Below, in pieces: positions 44,768 through 54,532 of a DNA stretch of 64,000 nucleotides (positions are counted from its first letter, which is position 1; each line of letters opens with the position of its first letter). Where the stretch lies: positions 41,387-105,386 of the forward strand of contig NZ_JAPDKN010000005.1 in NCBI RefSeq assembly GCF_026163565.1, in the 5' to 3' direction. The notes below the pieces were generated by a model that worked only from the letters and a program-made list of their open reading frames with translations, searched no databases and had not been told where the DNA came from. Origin of the DNA: Chryseobacterium sp. YIM B08800. Lineage in GTDB: Bacteria > Bacteroidota > Bacteroidia > Flavobacteriales > Weeksellaceae. The translations under genes and the position numbers were made by a program.

Positions 44768-45496
44768 ATGCAAACCAATCAACAGTTAAGCGACTTAATG
44801 GCGCTCGATTTAGGAATCAACCTAATCAACAGAAGACCTTACGCAAAAGAAGTTTTTAAATGGCAGGATATCGAGCTTCTTCCCCATTCGTCAACCGATA
44901 CTTTACTTTGTGAAATCTACGAATGGAACGGTAGAAACTGGCGCACAACGAACAATAATCTTATTGGTTATTTATTTTCGGGTGAACAATTGAATACGGT
45001 AAAAAATCAATTATTAAACACTCCAAAATACACCGCATTAATCCCAGATTTTGAATTTACCAAAGACAGTATGATTGAATACGGCTTGTCGTTACCCTCT
45101 TTATTTAATATTGGAATTAATGGAAACATCAACAGTGCAAAAAATTTCTCAATTCGTGTAAATGGAGTAACAAAATCCAGAATTACCAATATCGATTCGC
45201 CAGGAATTGAAATTTTGAAAAGCTTTTCAGAATTTACACAGTCAAAATCTAAAACGTATCGTAAAAATATTAAGTTTAATTACTTGAGTATCTCTTTATT
45301 TTACGCTGAAAGTGTAGAAATTTTTCTTGAAAAAGAATCGGGAGTTGGTTTAGATGTCAGTTTTCAGACAACCAATGTGAATGTAGAAGCAAAAGTAGAT
45401 ACCGATACCAAAAAGCATTTTGTTTTAAAATATTCCGGAAATCAGGCTCCTTTTGCCGCAAAGTTTGTAAAAGGAAAAAACTTTGATGTGGAATAA
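44768..45496 (+). CDS. hypothetical protein
   Basis: 242 aa, no signal peptide or membrane segment. Mixed alpha/beta with an N-terminal part (about 1-80) containing LMALDLGINLINRRPYAKEVFKW, and a beta-rich C-terminus. No family recognised. Single gene. An inverted repeat follows at 45505-45584. Upstream 44552-44767 is AT-rich with no other gene. Confidence 0.6.
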   Translation: MQTNQQLSDLMALDLGINLINRRPYAKEVFKWQDIELLPHSSTDTLLCEIYEWNGRNWRTTNNNLIGYLFSGEQLNTVKNQLLNTPKYTALIPDFEFTKDSMIEYGLSLPSLFNIGINGNINSAKNFSIRVNGVTKSRITNIDSPGIEILKSFSEFTQSKSKTYRKNIKFNYLSISLFYAESVEIFLEKESGVGLDVSFQTTNVNVEAKVDTDTKKHFVLKYSGNQAPFAAKFVKGKNFDVE

Positions 45497-45504
45497 TTTT
45501 TTTT

Positions 45505-45584
45505 AAGTTATGAGTTAAAAATTATGAATTATGAGTTGATTGAAACCGAAGATTTCTTTGAAATCAGCTCATAATTCATAACTT
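45505..45584. repeat. inverted repeat between convergent genes
   Basis: AAGTTATGA and ATGAATTATGAG pair with CTCATAATTCAT and TCATAAC near 45567-45583. It resembles the dispersed ATGAGTTATGAG repeats of flavobacteria and may act as a bidirectional terminator. Confidence 0.55.
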
Positions 45585-45598
45585 ATCATTTTAAACTT

Positions 45599-46678
<1,080 letters not shown>

Positions 46679-46704
46679 TTAGTAATATTTAAGCAAATAT
46701 ATCG

Positions 46705-47058
46705 TTGATGAAAAAACTTTTACTTTTATTTATATTTAGTGGTGCTACCATTGGGTTTTCTGATAATCTGAAAGCACAAATAAAAGAGCCAACTTCCACT
46801 ACTCAGAAATCAGATGACGGTGTTTTAACAGCATATCCTAATCCTGCGAAAGATTTTTTGATGGTGAAAGCGAAAGATTCTTCATTGAAAATTAAAAATG
46901 TTTCTTTTTATTCTATATTGGGAACTCAGGTTGCCAGTTACAATATCAACAGCAACAATGCTGAGATTAATATTCAGAAACTGAAACCCGGAAAATATCT
47001 TATCAGATATATTCTAAGCGACAATACACAAAAAGTTACTCAAATAGTAAAGCAATAA
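46705..47058 (+). CDS. small secreted protein that is almost only a T9SS sorting domain
   Basis: 117 aa. Signal peptide MMKKLLLLFIFSGATIGFSDNLKAQ, a short spacer, then a type A sorting domain (AYPNPAKDFLMVKAKDS...KLKPGKYLIRYILSDNTQKVTQIVKQ). There is no cargo domain, so it could be a relic of a longer protein or a small surface peptide. Own promoter and terminator. Confidence 0.85.
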   Translation: MMKKLLLLFIFSGATIGFSDNLKAQIKEPTSTTQKSDDGVLTAYPNPAKDFLMVKAKDSSLKIKNVSFYSILGTQVASYNINSNNAEINIQKLKPGKYLIRYILSDNTQKVTQIVKQ

Positions 47059-47063
47059 TATTG

Positions 47064-47092
47064 AAATCCTGATAATCATCAGGATTTTTTCT
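47064..47092 (+). terminator. intrinsic terminator
   Basis: AAATCCTGAT 47064-47073 pairs with ATCAGGATTT 47078-47087, then T-run. Confidence 0.85.
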
Positions 47093-47163
47093 TTTAGCAC
47101 ATTTTTTTTCAATTATTCCGTAACTTTCGGGATATTTCATAACTAATTGTAAAAACAATTTTA

Positions 47164-48075
47164 ATGCTAAAAGCTGAACAAATTACTAAAACCTACAATG
47201 CCGGAAAAAAGACTGCATTAGACGATTTTAGCATACACGTTCCGAAAGGAAGTATTTACGGTCTTCTGGGACCAAACGGAGCAGGAAAAACTTCATTCAT
47301 CCGAATTATTAATCAGATTACACAAGCCGATTCAGGAAACGTTTTCATTAACGGAGAAAAGCTGAATCCGAATCATATTAAAGATATTGGCTATATGCCT
47401 GAAGAACGTGGTCTTTATAAAAACATGAGCGTTGGAGATCAGATTCTTTACTTCGGGGAACTGAAAGGAATGACCAAAAATGATGCTCTGAACGAAGCAA
47501 AAAAATGGTTTGATAAGCTTAATATCGATCAATGGTGGAAGAAAAAACTCTCTGAACTTTCAAAAGGGATGGCTCAGAAAATACAGTTCGTTGTAACCGT
47601 TCTTCACAGACCGCATCTTTTAATTTTGGATGAACCGTTTTCAGGTTTTGATCCGGTGAACGCCAATTTAATTAAAGATCAGATTATCGAGCTTAAAAAT
47701 AACGGAACGACCATCATTCTTTCAACTCACAGAATGGAAAGTGTGGAAGAAATGTGCGATTATGTAGCTTTGATTAATAATTCTAAAAAAATAATCGACG
47801 GAAGAGTTTTTGACGTACGTGAAAAATTTAAGAAAAATATTTTTGGAGTTACCTTGTCTGAAGTCAACGATTATCAATTTGATCAGTTTAAAAACAAATA
47901 TGGAATTTTCAACATCAGTAATGAAAATAACCTCGTTTCTTTTGATTTGAAAAACGAAGCAGATCAAAATAATATCCTTTTAGATCTGGTTAATGTAGGA
48001 AAAGTAAGATCTTTCGACGAAAGAATTCCGAGCATGAATGAAGTATTTATCAATGCGGTAAGCAATCACTCTTAA
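47164..48075 (+). CDS. ABC exporter ATP-binding protein (NatA-like)
   Basis: 303 aa. Walker A GLLGPNGAGKTSFIRI, signature LSKGMAQKIQFV, Walker B HLLILDEPFSGFDPVN and H-loop STHRMESVEEMC. The C-terminal about 80 residues are a DUF4162-type extension seen in Na+ or drug exporters. It starts an operon; the permease begins 4 bp after its stop. The substrate may be Na+ by similarity to NatAB, not shown here. Confidence 0.92.
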   Translation: MLKAEQITKTYNAGKKTALDDFSIHVPKGSIYGLLGPNGAGKTSFIRIINQITQADSGNVFINGEKLNPNHIKDIGYMPEERGLYKNMSVGDQILYFGELKGMTKNDALNEAKKWFDKLNIDQWWKKKLSELSKGMAQKIQFVVTVLHRPHLLILDEPFSGFDPVNANLIKDQIIELKNNGTTIILSTHRMESVEEMCDYVALINNSKKIIDGRVFDVREKFKKNIFGVTLSEVNDYQFDQFKNKYGIFNISNENNLVSFDLKNEADQNNILLDLVNVGKVRSFDERIPSMNEVFINAVSNHS

Positions 48076-48079
48076 TTTT

Positions 48080-49390
48080 ATGAACAATATTTTTTTAATT
48101 ACAAAAAGGGAATTTCTTACGCAGGTTAAGAAAAAATCCTTCGTTATACTCACATTGTTGGCTCCGGTTATGATTATTGCTTTTGGAGCGGTTGTAGGAA
48201 TGATGTTTAAAGCTAACCAATCTCACAATGTGATTGAAGTGGTTGATAACAGCGGGCTTTTTAAAGGGCAACTGAAGTCTGATGAAAAAATCAACTATGT
48301 ATTTATTCCTTCTGCAGAAGAACAATCTAAGCTTAAAAATCTAAAAGGCAATGAAACTTTGGACGGAATTTTAATACTTCCGGCTTTATCAGGGAATAAT
48401 TTGGATGATTTAGAGAAAAGCACCCGATTGGTTGTTAACACTAAAATCGGTTTCGACACCAAACAACAGATTATTTCAGACATTACCAATGTTATCAAAA
48501 AAGAAAAAATAAAGCAACTTGGAATTCAGGAAGCGCAACTTGCCAATCTTGATAAAAGCTTTACTTTAAAAACCATTAACGTTTCTGAAGATAATAAAGA
48601 AGATTCAGATTTGGCATTTGGTGTAAAAAGCGCTCTAAGCATGGTTTTGATGTATGTAACATTTATGTTTATTATCATTTACGGAGTTCGTGTAATGCGA
48701 AGTGTTTTAGAAGAGAAAAACAACCGTGTTGTAGAAATCATCATTTCTTCTGTAAAACCTTTTGAGCTGATGATGGGGAAAATTTTGGGTGTAACCATGG
48801 TTGCTTTAACGCAGTTTATTGTATGGATTATGATGTCTGTAGTTGGAGCTTTGGTTTTAAACACAGGTTTTTCATCACTTCAGAAAAATATTCCGGGAGG
48901 AAATGAAGAATTGATGAGCAAACTAGATATTGCGCAAATAGCAACACAGGTTTCTCACAGTTTATTAGAATTAAATTTCCCGTTGATTATTTTTGTATTC
49001 ATTATATTTTTCCTTTTAGGATATATGTTTTACAGCTCTGTTTATGCAGCGATTGGTTCGGCGGTTGACAACGAAACAGAAACTCAGCAATTTACTTTAT
49101 TTGCCATTCTTCCGCTTACTTTAGGAATGTATGGAAGTATTTCTGTACTTAATAATCCTGACGGACCGGTTGGTTTCTGGATGTCTATTATTCCGTTTAC
49201 TTCACCCGTTGCGATGGTTGCAAGAATTCCGTTTGGAGTTCCGGCTTGGCAGATTGCTTTGTCGATTGCTTTATTAGCAGGGACTACTTTTTTTATGATT
49301 TTCCTTGCTGGAAAAATTTACAGAGTAGGAATTCTGATGTATGGAAATAAGGCGACTTTGAAGGAAATCTGGAAATGGATTAGAGGATAA
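48080..49390 (+). CDS. ABC-2 type permease (NatB-like)
   Basis: 436 aa. TM1 (about 21-44) is followed by a large periplasmic domain of about 130 residues. Five further TM helices follow from about 183, with RSVLEEKNNRVVEIIISSVKPFELMMGKILG as the conserved cytoplasmic motif of the ABC-2/NatB family. Pairs with the ATPase gene 4 bp upstream. The next gene, an HTH regulator, begins 3 bp downstream. Confidence 0.9.
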   Translation: MNNIFLITKREFLTQVKKKSFVILTLLAPVMIIAFGAVVGMMFKANQSHNVIEVVDNSGLFKGQLKSDEKINYVFIPSAEEQSKLKNLKGNETLDGILILPALSGNNLDDLEKSTRLVVNTKIGFDTKQQIISDITNVIKKEKIKQLGIQEAQLANLDKSFTLKTINVSEDNKEDSDLAFGVKSALSMVLMYVTFMFIIIYGVRVMRSVLEEKNNRVVEIIISSVKPFELMMGKILGVTMVALTQFIVWIMMSVVGALVLNTGFSSLQKNIPGGNEELMSKLDIAQIATQVSHSLLELNFPLIIFVFIIFFLLGYMFYSSVYAAIGSAVDNETETQQFTLFAILPLTLGMYGSISVLNNPDGPVGFWMSIIPFTSPVAMVARIPFGVPAWQIALSIALLAGTTFFMIFLAGKIYRVGILMYGNKATLKEIWKWIRG

Positions 49391-49393
49391 AAG

Positions 49394-49930
49394 ATGAAAA
49401 ATAAAATTCAATTATTGAGGGAGGAAAACAGACTTACTCAAAAGGAACTCGCCGAAAAAGCTGGTCTTTCGTTAAGAACCATCCAGAGAATTGAAGCAGG
49501 AAATATTCCTAAAGGTTTTACACTGAAAGCACTTGCTGAAAGTTTAAATACAACACCTGAAAATTTAATTGAAAAAGAAAATGATAATGTAGAAAGGGCA
49601 AAACTGATAAACAGTTCTGCCCTTTTTGGTTTAATTATTCCGTTTGGAGGAATAATTTTTCCACTTATACTTACTTATAAAACACATGATGTTTACAACA
49701 AACTCCTCGGAAAAAATATTGTTGCTCTTCAAATCATTCTTTCTGTAACAATGTCTTTGTTTTTAATTGCAAGCCCGTTTCTTCAAAAAGAATTATCAAT
49801 TAAATTTCCTGTTTTCTTGATTGTATTGATTACTTTTTTATTCCTAAAATTAATTGCTATCATTATCAATGGAATCGCTTTGAACAAAAAGAAAGATTTA
49901 CATATAAAACTGAAATTCAATTTCTTGTAA
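49394..49930 (+). CDS. membrane-bound XRE-type regulator
   Basis: 178 aa. An N-terminal XRE HTH (about 1-62; LREENRLTQKELAEKAGLSLRTIQRIEAG) is followed by three or four hydrophobic helices (about 72-160). Such fused regulators sense a membrane signal. It is 3 bp downstream of the permease, so it probably belongs to the exporter operon and may control it. An AT-rich gap of 86 bp follows. Confidence 0.8.
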   Translation: MKNKIQLLREENRLTQKELAEKAGLSLRTIQRIEAGNIPKGFTLKALAESLNTTPENLIEKENDNVERAKLINSSALFGLIIPFGGIIFPLILTYKTHDVYNKLLGKNIVALQIILSVTMSLFLIASPFLQKELSIKFPVFLIVLITFLFLKLIAIIINGIALNKKKDLHIKLKFNFL

Positions 49931-50016
49931 AATAAAAAATGAATTGACGTAAAATTGTCGTATCATTTTTATCGCAAAATTCAGTTTTAAAACGGAATCT
50001 TGCATAAAAATAATAT

Positions 50017-50916
50017 ATGAAAATTTTAAAGAAAATTGTCTTAGCATTTTTACTTATCTTAACTCTTCTTTGCCTTGGTTTTTATTTTTATTTCGACCAA
50101 AAATTCAGTCCCGAAGAAAATTATTTAACCGTAAAAAATGAAAGTGGAAAAGTCAATATAAAATGGCTCGGCGAAAACAAAAATGTCTTGCTTTTACCAG
50201 TTCATCTTCAAAATGATTCTGTAACTTATTTTATGCAATTTGATACAGGATCTCCCACCACTCTATTTTATGAGAATTCATTAGAAGCTTTTAAAAATAA
50301 AAACCAAATCAAAACTCAATTTAAAATTGGAAATACTGACGTTTCTTCGGATCGATTTAAAATAATTTCAGTGGGCAAAAATAACGATAAAGATTCCCTT
50401 AAAATTATCGGAACAATTGGAAGTGATCTTTTGGATCAAAATAAAACCATGATTAATTTCAAAGAAGGTTATGTTGTTTTTAATATATTAAAAGAGCCAA
50501 AAAGTTTCAGCAATACAAAGTTGGATTTCAAATTCAAAAAGAGAAAAATAATTATCACGGGTACTTTAAATGGAAAACAAGAACAATTCTTATATGATTC
50601 CGGAACCAGTGCATATGAACTTTTGACTAATAAAGAAAATTGGGAAAAATTAAAATCACCAAATTCAAAACCTGTTGTAGAAAAAGCTCAGTCGTGGGAA
50701 AGAATACTTACAAGCTATACTGCAAAATCGAATCAGACCATCAAGTTTAAAAATAAAGAGCTTATTTTGAGTGAAGTTACCTACGTTGAAGGAATTTCAC
50801 AATCCCAATATATGCTGATGAAATTTTCCGGAATGACCGGAATGCTGGGAAATAAAATTTTCCTAAACAATTCTTTATATATTGATTGCAAGGAAGAAAA
50901 AATTTCAATCAATTAA
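50017..50916 (+). CDS. membrane-anchored retropepsin-like aspartyl protease
   Basis: 299 aa. One N-terminal TM helix (about 6-26). Two pepsin-like motifs follow: MQFDTGSPTTLFY (about 74-86) and LYDSGTSAYELL (about 191-202); the second has the DSG form. This duplicates the retropepsin half as in bacterial aspartyl protease-like proteins. MTGMLGNKIFLNN closes the domain. Periplasmic; substrate unknown. Separated from the exporter operon by 86 bp. Confidence 0.75.
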   Translation: MKILKKIVLAFLLILTLLCLGFYFYFDQKFSPEENYLTVKNESGKVNIKWLGENKNVLLLPVHLQNDSVTYFMQFDTGSPTTLFYENSLEAFKNKNQIKTQFKIGNTDVSSDRFKIISVGKNNDKDSLKIIGTIGSDLLDQNKTMINFKEGYVVFNILKEPKSFSNTKLDFKFKKRKIIITGTLNGKQEQFLYDSGTSAYELLTNKENWEKLKSPNSKPVVEKAQSWERILTSYTAKSNQTIKFKNKELILSEVTYVEGISQSQYMLMKFSGMTGMLGNKIFLNNSLYIDCKEEKISIN

Positions 50917-50940
50917 AACTTTACAGGCAACTTTATAAAC

Positions 50941-50975
50941 AAAAATCCCGAAGTGTAAACTCCGGGATTTTTTAT
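50941..50975. terminator. bidirectional terminator
   Basis: AAAAATCCCG 50941-50950 pairs with CGGGATTTTT 50963-50972, between convergent genes; T-run on both strands. Confidence 0.85.
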
Positions 50976-50994
50976 GCTTTGATTTTAAAAAATT

Positions 50995-51672
50995 TTATTT
51001 AAAAATATAGCTCAAAGTCAAACTAAGAACCTGTTCAGATTTCTTTTTAGCCGTATTGGGATCTTTGGTAAAATCCTCAACAAGATCAGGATACGTATTT
51101 GAAAGTCCTAAATCATATTTTAAAGCTAATTCTAACTGTCTTTTGTAGCTATACCCTATTCCTGCGCCAATGGCAAAATTAAAGCTGTTTGCTTTACCGC
51201 TAATCTTTGGGTACTCGGGAACAGTTACATCAGGATCATAATAAGGTCGTCCTGCAGGAGCATTTTTTACATTCTGACTAAGCAAGAAGTTGAATCTAGG
51301 ACCAATTAATCCAAAAAACTCTGATTCTGCTTCAGAAAAATACCCCTTAAAGTAGATAGGAACACTTACATAGTTATTGGCATACATTGCGTTATAACCA
51401 TCAGCTCCTTTCGAATCTTTATGTTTTCCTGACTCTCCGGCTCCGTAATACGTAACCTCGGGTTGCAAATAGAACTGATTTGCTCCACCCATTGGAATTA
51501 AAGCTAAAAACCCACCCTGAAAAGCAAATCTTGCTCCTGAAGGATTGTGTGCATTTTTAACTCTGGAATAGTTTGCACCTGCGGTAAGACCGAATCTTGT
51601 ACTTCTTAAATCGATTTGTGCGAACGATAAAAAAGAAAAAGCCAATGCAGATGTTAATAAAATTTTTTTCAT
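50995..51672 (-). CDS. outer-membrane beta-barrel protein (PorT-like porin family)
   Basis: 225 aa. Signal peptide MKKILLTSALAFSFLSFAQ. Alternating amphipathic strands through the protein (RFGLTAGANYSRVKN, FYLQPEVTYYGAG, SVPIYFKGYF, NFAIGAGIGYSYKRQLELALKYDLG) and a C-terminal strand ending LSLTLSYIFK give an eight-stranded barrel of the PorT/OmpA-like group. Position 16 bp downstream of sucD suggests shared transcription, unrelated function. Confidence 0.85.
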   Translation of the reverse strand: MKKILLTSALAFSFLSFAQIDLRSTRFGLTAGANYSRVKNAHNPSGARFAFQGGFLALIPMGGANQFYLQPEVTYYGAGESGKHKDSKGADGYNAMYANNYVSVPIYFKGYFSEAESEFFGLIGPRFNFLLSQNVKNAPAGRPYYDPDVTVPEYPKISGKANSFNFAIGAGIGYSYKRQLELALKYDLGLSNTYPDLVEDFTKDPNTAKKKSEQVLSLTLSYIFK

Positions 51673-51688
51673 ATCATATTGTTTTTAT

Positions 51689-52561
51689 TTATCCTAAGAT
51701 TTTTGCTACAGTAGCACCGATATCAGCAGGAGAATCTACAACGTTGATTCCGTTTTCTCTCATGATTTCCATTTTTGCCTGAGCTGTATCTTCTGCACCA
51801 CCAACGATTGCACCAGCGTGTCCCATTGTTCTTCCTTTAGGAGCAGTTTGTCCTGCGATGAAACCTACTACCGGTTTTGTAGAACCACTTGCTTTGTACC
51901 ATCTTGCAGCTTCAGCTTCAAGACCACCACCGATTTCTCCGATCATTACAACCGCTTCAGTTTCTGGATCGTTGATGAATAATTCTAAAGCTTCTTTAGT
52001 AGTAGTTCCGATAATTGGGTCACCACCAATTCCGATTGCAGTAGAAATACCGTAACCCGCTCTTACCACCTGATCAGCAGCTTCATAAGTAAGAGTTCCT
52101 GACTTAGAAACGATTCCTACTTTTCCTTTTTTGAAAACGAAACCTGGCATAATACCAATTTTAGCTTCTTCAGAAGTGATGATTCCAGGACAGTTTGGTC
52201 CGATCAATCTGCAGTCTTTGTCTGCGATATAAGCTTTTACTTTCACCATATCTGCAACAGGAATACCTTCTGTAATACAAACGATTACTTTAATACCCGC
52301 TTCAGCAGCTTCCATAATAGCATCTGCAGCAAATGCAGGTGGTACGAAAATGATACTTACATTAGCTCCAGCTTTAGATACAGCATCAGCAACAGTGTTG
52401 AATACCGGCTTTCCTAAGTGCTCGCTTCCTCCTTTTCCTGGAGTAACACCACCTACAACGTTTGTTCCGTATTCGATCATCTGACCTGCGTGGAAAGTAC
52501 CTTCGTTCCCTGTAAATCCTTGTACAATTACTTTAGAATCTTTGTTTACTAAAATTGACAT
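51689..52561 (-). CDS. sucD: succinyl-CoA synthetase alpha subunit
   Basis: 290 aa. CoA-binding Rossmann domain ([22 protein letters not shown]). [20 protein letters not shown] and [20 protein letters not shown] bind nucleotide and CoA. Active-site His in [18 protein letters not shown] is phosphorylated during succinyl-CoA to succinate conversion in the TCA cycle. The beta subunit gene (sucC) is not adjacent, as often in Flavobacteriia. Confidence 0.96.
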   Translation of the reverse strand: MSILVNKDSKVIVQGFTGNEGTFHAGQMIEYGTNVVGGVTPGKGGSEHLGKPVFNTVADAVSKAGANVSIIFVPPAFAADAIMEAAEAGIKVIVCITEGIPVADMVKVKAYIADKDCRLIGPNCPGIITSEEAKIGIMPGFVFKKGKVGIVSKSGTLTYEAADQVVRAGYGISTAIGIGGDPIIGTTTKEALELFINDPETEAVVMIGEIGGGLEAEAARWYKASGSTKPVVGFIAGQTAPKGRTMGHAGAIVGGAEDTAQAKMEIMRENGINVVDSPADIGATVAKILG

Positions 52562-52597
52562 TTTATTGTTTTTTAAATTTATTTATTTTAATGCTCA

Positions 52598-52626
52598 CAA
52601 ATTTACTTATTTTTCTTTGATTTCAA
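52598..52626 (-). promoter_or_regulatory. sucD promoter
   Basis: On the minus strand TTG (complement of 52624-52626), 18-bp spacer, perfect TAAATTTG (complement of 52598-52605), 36 bp before the ATG. Confidence 0.7.
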
Positions 52627-52754
52627 ATAAAACCTTACTGCGAATCTTTATACAACGAGTTAAAATATTCAAAATTTGTATTTATCGGTCTTTGATTACC
52701 TTACTGAAACTGAGGAAATATACTGCAAGGAAGCTGAGGTTCTGAATCTTTACA

Positions 52755-53018
52755 GGATTCTAAAGGAATGCCTTCTGTCTGCTTAGGAATATCATCTTAC
52801 CACCTCGGAAAATCATCTGTCTGTATCGTAATACCATCTTACCATCTCGGAAAATCATCTTACTACTACGGAAAATCATCCTGATAGCAAAAAATACTAT
52901 CTGTCTGCTTCGGAATACCATCTTACTACTACGGAAAACCATCTGTACACTTCGGAATGCTATCTTACCACCTCGGAAAGCCATTTTACTACTTCGGAAA
53001 ATCATCTTTCTGCTTTGT
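52755..53018. repeat. 21-bp tandem array of about twelve units
   Basis: Consensus ATCATCTTACTACTTCGGAAA. The CGG (or AGG/CGT) core falls at 52764, 52785, 52806, 52827, 52848, 52869, 52911, 52932, 52953, 52974 and 52995, exactly 21 bp apart with one degenerate unit near 52890. Variants: TACCACCTCGG, TACTACTACGG, TGTCTGCTTCGG. It begins about 200 bp upstream of sucD. The open frame on the minus strand across it is a by-product of the 21-bp period. Confidence 0.8.
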
Positions 53019-53096
53019 CATTCCGCAGAAATAAAAGATTCGCATTGAAGTGTCTGTGAAACGAATGTAAAATACTCATTAATAGAACTTTTGTAT

Positions 53097-53260
53097 TTAA
53101 CTCAAAGTTTGATTTTTATAAATTTTATTTTATGGAGCAAAGATGAATCAATAAATTGATTTTATGAAGCGTACGTTTATTCAGGCTTCATCAGAGACTT
53201 TGTCGCTATTCTTTGCTTACTTAAGATAATAAGCTCATAATTAAAATCTTTGCGTTAAAA
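53097..53260. repeat. dispersed hairpin-rich element, copy B (inverted)
   Basis: The complement of this stretch aligns with 35612-35782: GCAAAGAAT, GCGACAAAGTC, CTGATGAAGC, TGAATAAACGT, then ATCTTTGCTCC. Hairpins AATCAAT/ATTGATT, ATGAAGC/GCTTCAT and GAC/GTC lie inside. It ends in CTTTGCGTTAAAA. The rest of 53019-53412 shows nothing else. Confidence 0.65.
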
Positions 53261-53412
53261 AAAAAAAGAATTTCAATTTCTTATTCCAAGTTCAGTTAAT
53301 TAGAGAGTACAAAATACCTCCTTTAGTAAAATACAATAAATACAGGCGTACTATTCTTTTATCGAAGAATAATAAAGCAACGATTGAAAAAAACATAGCA
53401 TTCACTTTCAAT

Positions 53413-53446
53413 AAAAAATGCCCGATTAAAGAATCAGACATTTTTA
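53413..53446 (-). terminator. terminator of the 54125-53451 gene
   Basis: AATGCCCGATT 53418-53428 pairs (two wobbles) with AATCAGACATT 53433-53443; T-rich on the minus strand. Confidence 0.7.
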
Positions 53447-53450
53447 GCTT

Positions 53451-54125
53451 TTATCCCTGTAATGGAATTTCATTATCGTGACGGGTTCCAAGATCAGATA
53501 TTTTACGGGAAATTTTATAATTGCCGTGAAATGAAGGATTCAGAATATCATACTTTTTCATCAGCCTGTCGAGTTTTTTCAAGCATGCATTCAGTTTTTT
53601 GAATTCCTCTTCCAGAAATTTGGTCGCATTTTTTGTAGTGTCTTTGCTTAAACCGGCATCATACGCTTTTGCATCAAAATTATTAATTGCAGTAAGCCAC
53701 TGCTCTGCTTCTGTAATAGTAACGTAATCGGGGTTAAGATTCCCTATATTATCATTCACCAATGTATAAAGCTTATTACAGTAAATTTTAGCCTCTACTC
53801 CACTCATATTTTTAATTTTAGTTTTATTGGTGGTAAGCTGTTTGCTCAACGGGCTATTTTTATCATCAAAATAATCAGCTGCCGAATTGGCGTAAGCCAC
53901 AGTAAGATTAATCATTAATAATCTTGCATCTGTTTTTAAACTTGTATTAGCAGTGGTATCTGTACTTTGAACAGTCGCTAAAGATTCGAGATTATCTACA
54001 ATAGAGTTAAATTCTGAAATTCTTGTGACAAGAGGGTTATTACCTTCATATTTTGTCTGTTCTGCTGAAAAAAGCTGCTTAAGGATTTTGGCCATGTTTA
54101 CCCTGTTGGATTGTTTTGTCGTCAT
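53451..54125 (-). CDS. hypothetical helical protein
   Basis: 224 aa, all-helical, cytoplasmic. LFSAEQTKYEGNNPLVTRISEFNSIV and a long C-terminal helix pair (NATKFLEEEFKKLNACLKKLDRLMKKYDIL) are visible, which may be a coiled coil. The size and helical layout recall the DUF6261-like gene at 31243, but no clear sequence match was seen. Monocistronic with its own terminator. Confidence 0.65.
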   Translation of the reverse strand: MTTKQSNRVNMAKILKQLFSAEQTKYEGNNPLVTRISEFNSIVDNLESLATVQSTDTTANTSLKTDARLLMINLTVAYANSAADYFDDKNSPLSKQLTTNKTKIKNMSGVEAKIYCNKLYTLVNDNIGNLNPDYVTITEAEQWLTAINNFDAKAYDAGLSKDTTKNATKFLEEEFKKLNACLKKLDRLMKKYDILNPSFHGNYKISRKISDLGTRHDNEIPLQG

Positions 54126-54532
54126 TGTGTTTTTATTTTAAGAATAATAACAAATGCAGAAAATATTTTAATATATGCAAATATTATTATCGTTAATAAT
54201 AAAAAAAAACATCTTTTTATTATATTATCTAAAGAATTAATAAAATAGGATTTAAGAAACTAATTTTAAAGTGTTTTCATTTTGATCATTGACTGCAAGT
54301 AAACAAAAAAGCTCTTAGGTGAAATCGAAAAATTTTAAAAGATTCTTCATTTCATAATACTGCGTTTTGGTTTCACTTAATTTTCGATAATATAAAAACA
54401 CGTCAAGTTCTGTCGTAATATTCATTTAGCTTTACACCACAAATGACCTATTTATGAGAATTATATCAATCATTTGTGATATGTATTAAAATATGTTAAA
54501 TTAGCAAAAAATATTAACTAAAAACGCAAATC
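54126..54532. other. 407-bp intergenic region
   Basis: AT-rich, no gene. An inverted pair (GTGAAATCGAAAAATTTTAA near 54318 and TTTCACTTAATTTTCGAT near 54371) forms a possible hairpin. The promoter of the downstream operon is at its right end. Confidence 0.5.
54474..54504 (+). promoter_or_regulatory. candidate promoter of the T9SS/RHS operon
   Basis: TTG 54474-54476, 20-bp spacer, TAAATTAG 54497-54504 (one mismatch to TAnnTTTG). ATG at 54533. Confidence 0.45.

Noticed and set aside
52760..53005. 81-codon minus-strand ORF with heptapeptide repeats
   Set aside because: By-product of the 21-bp array; unit bodies vary without codon-type constraint and there is no signal or binding motif.
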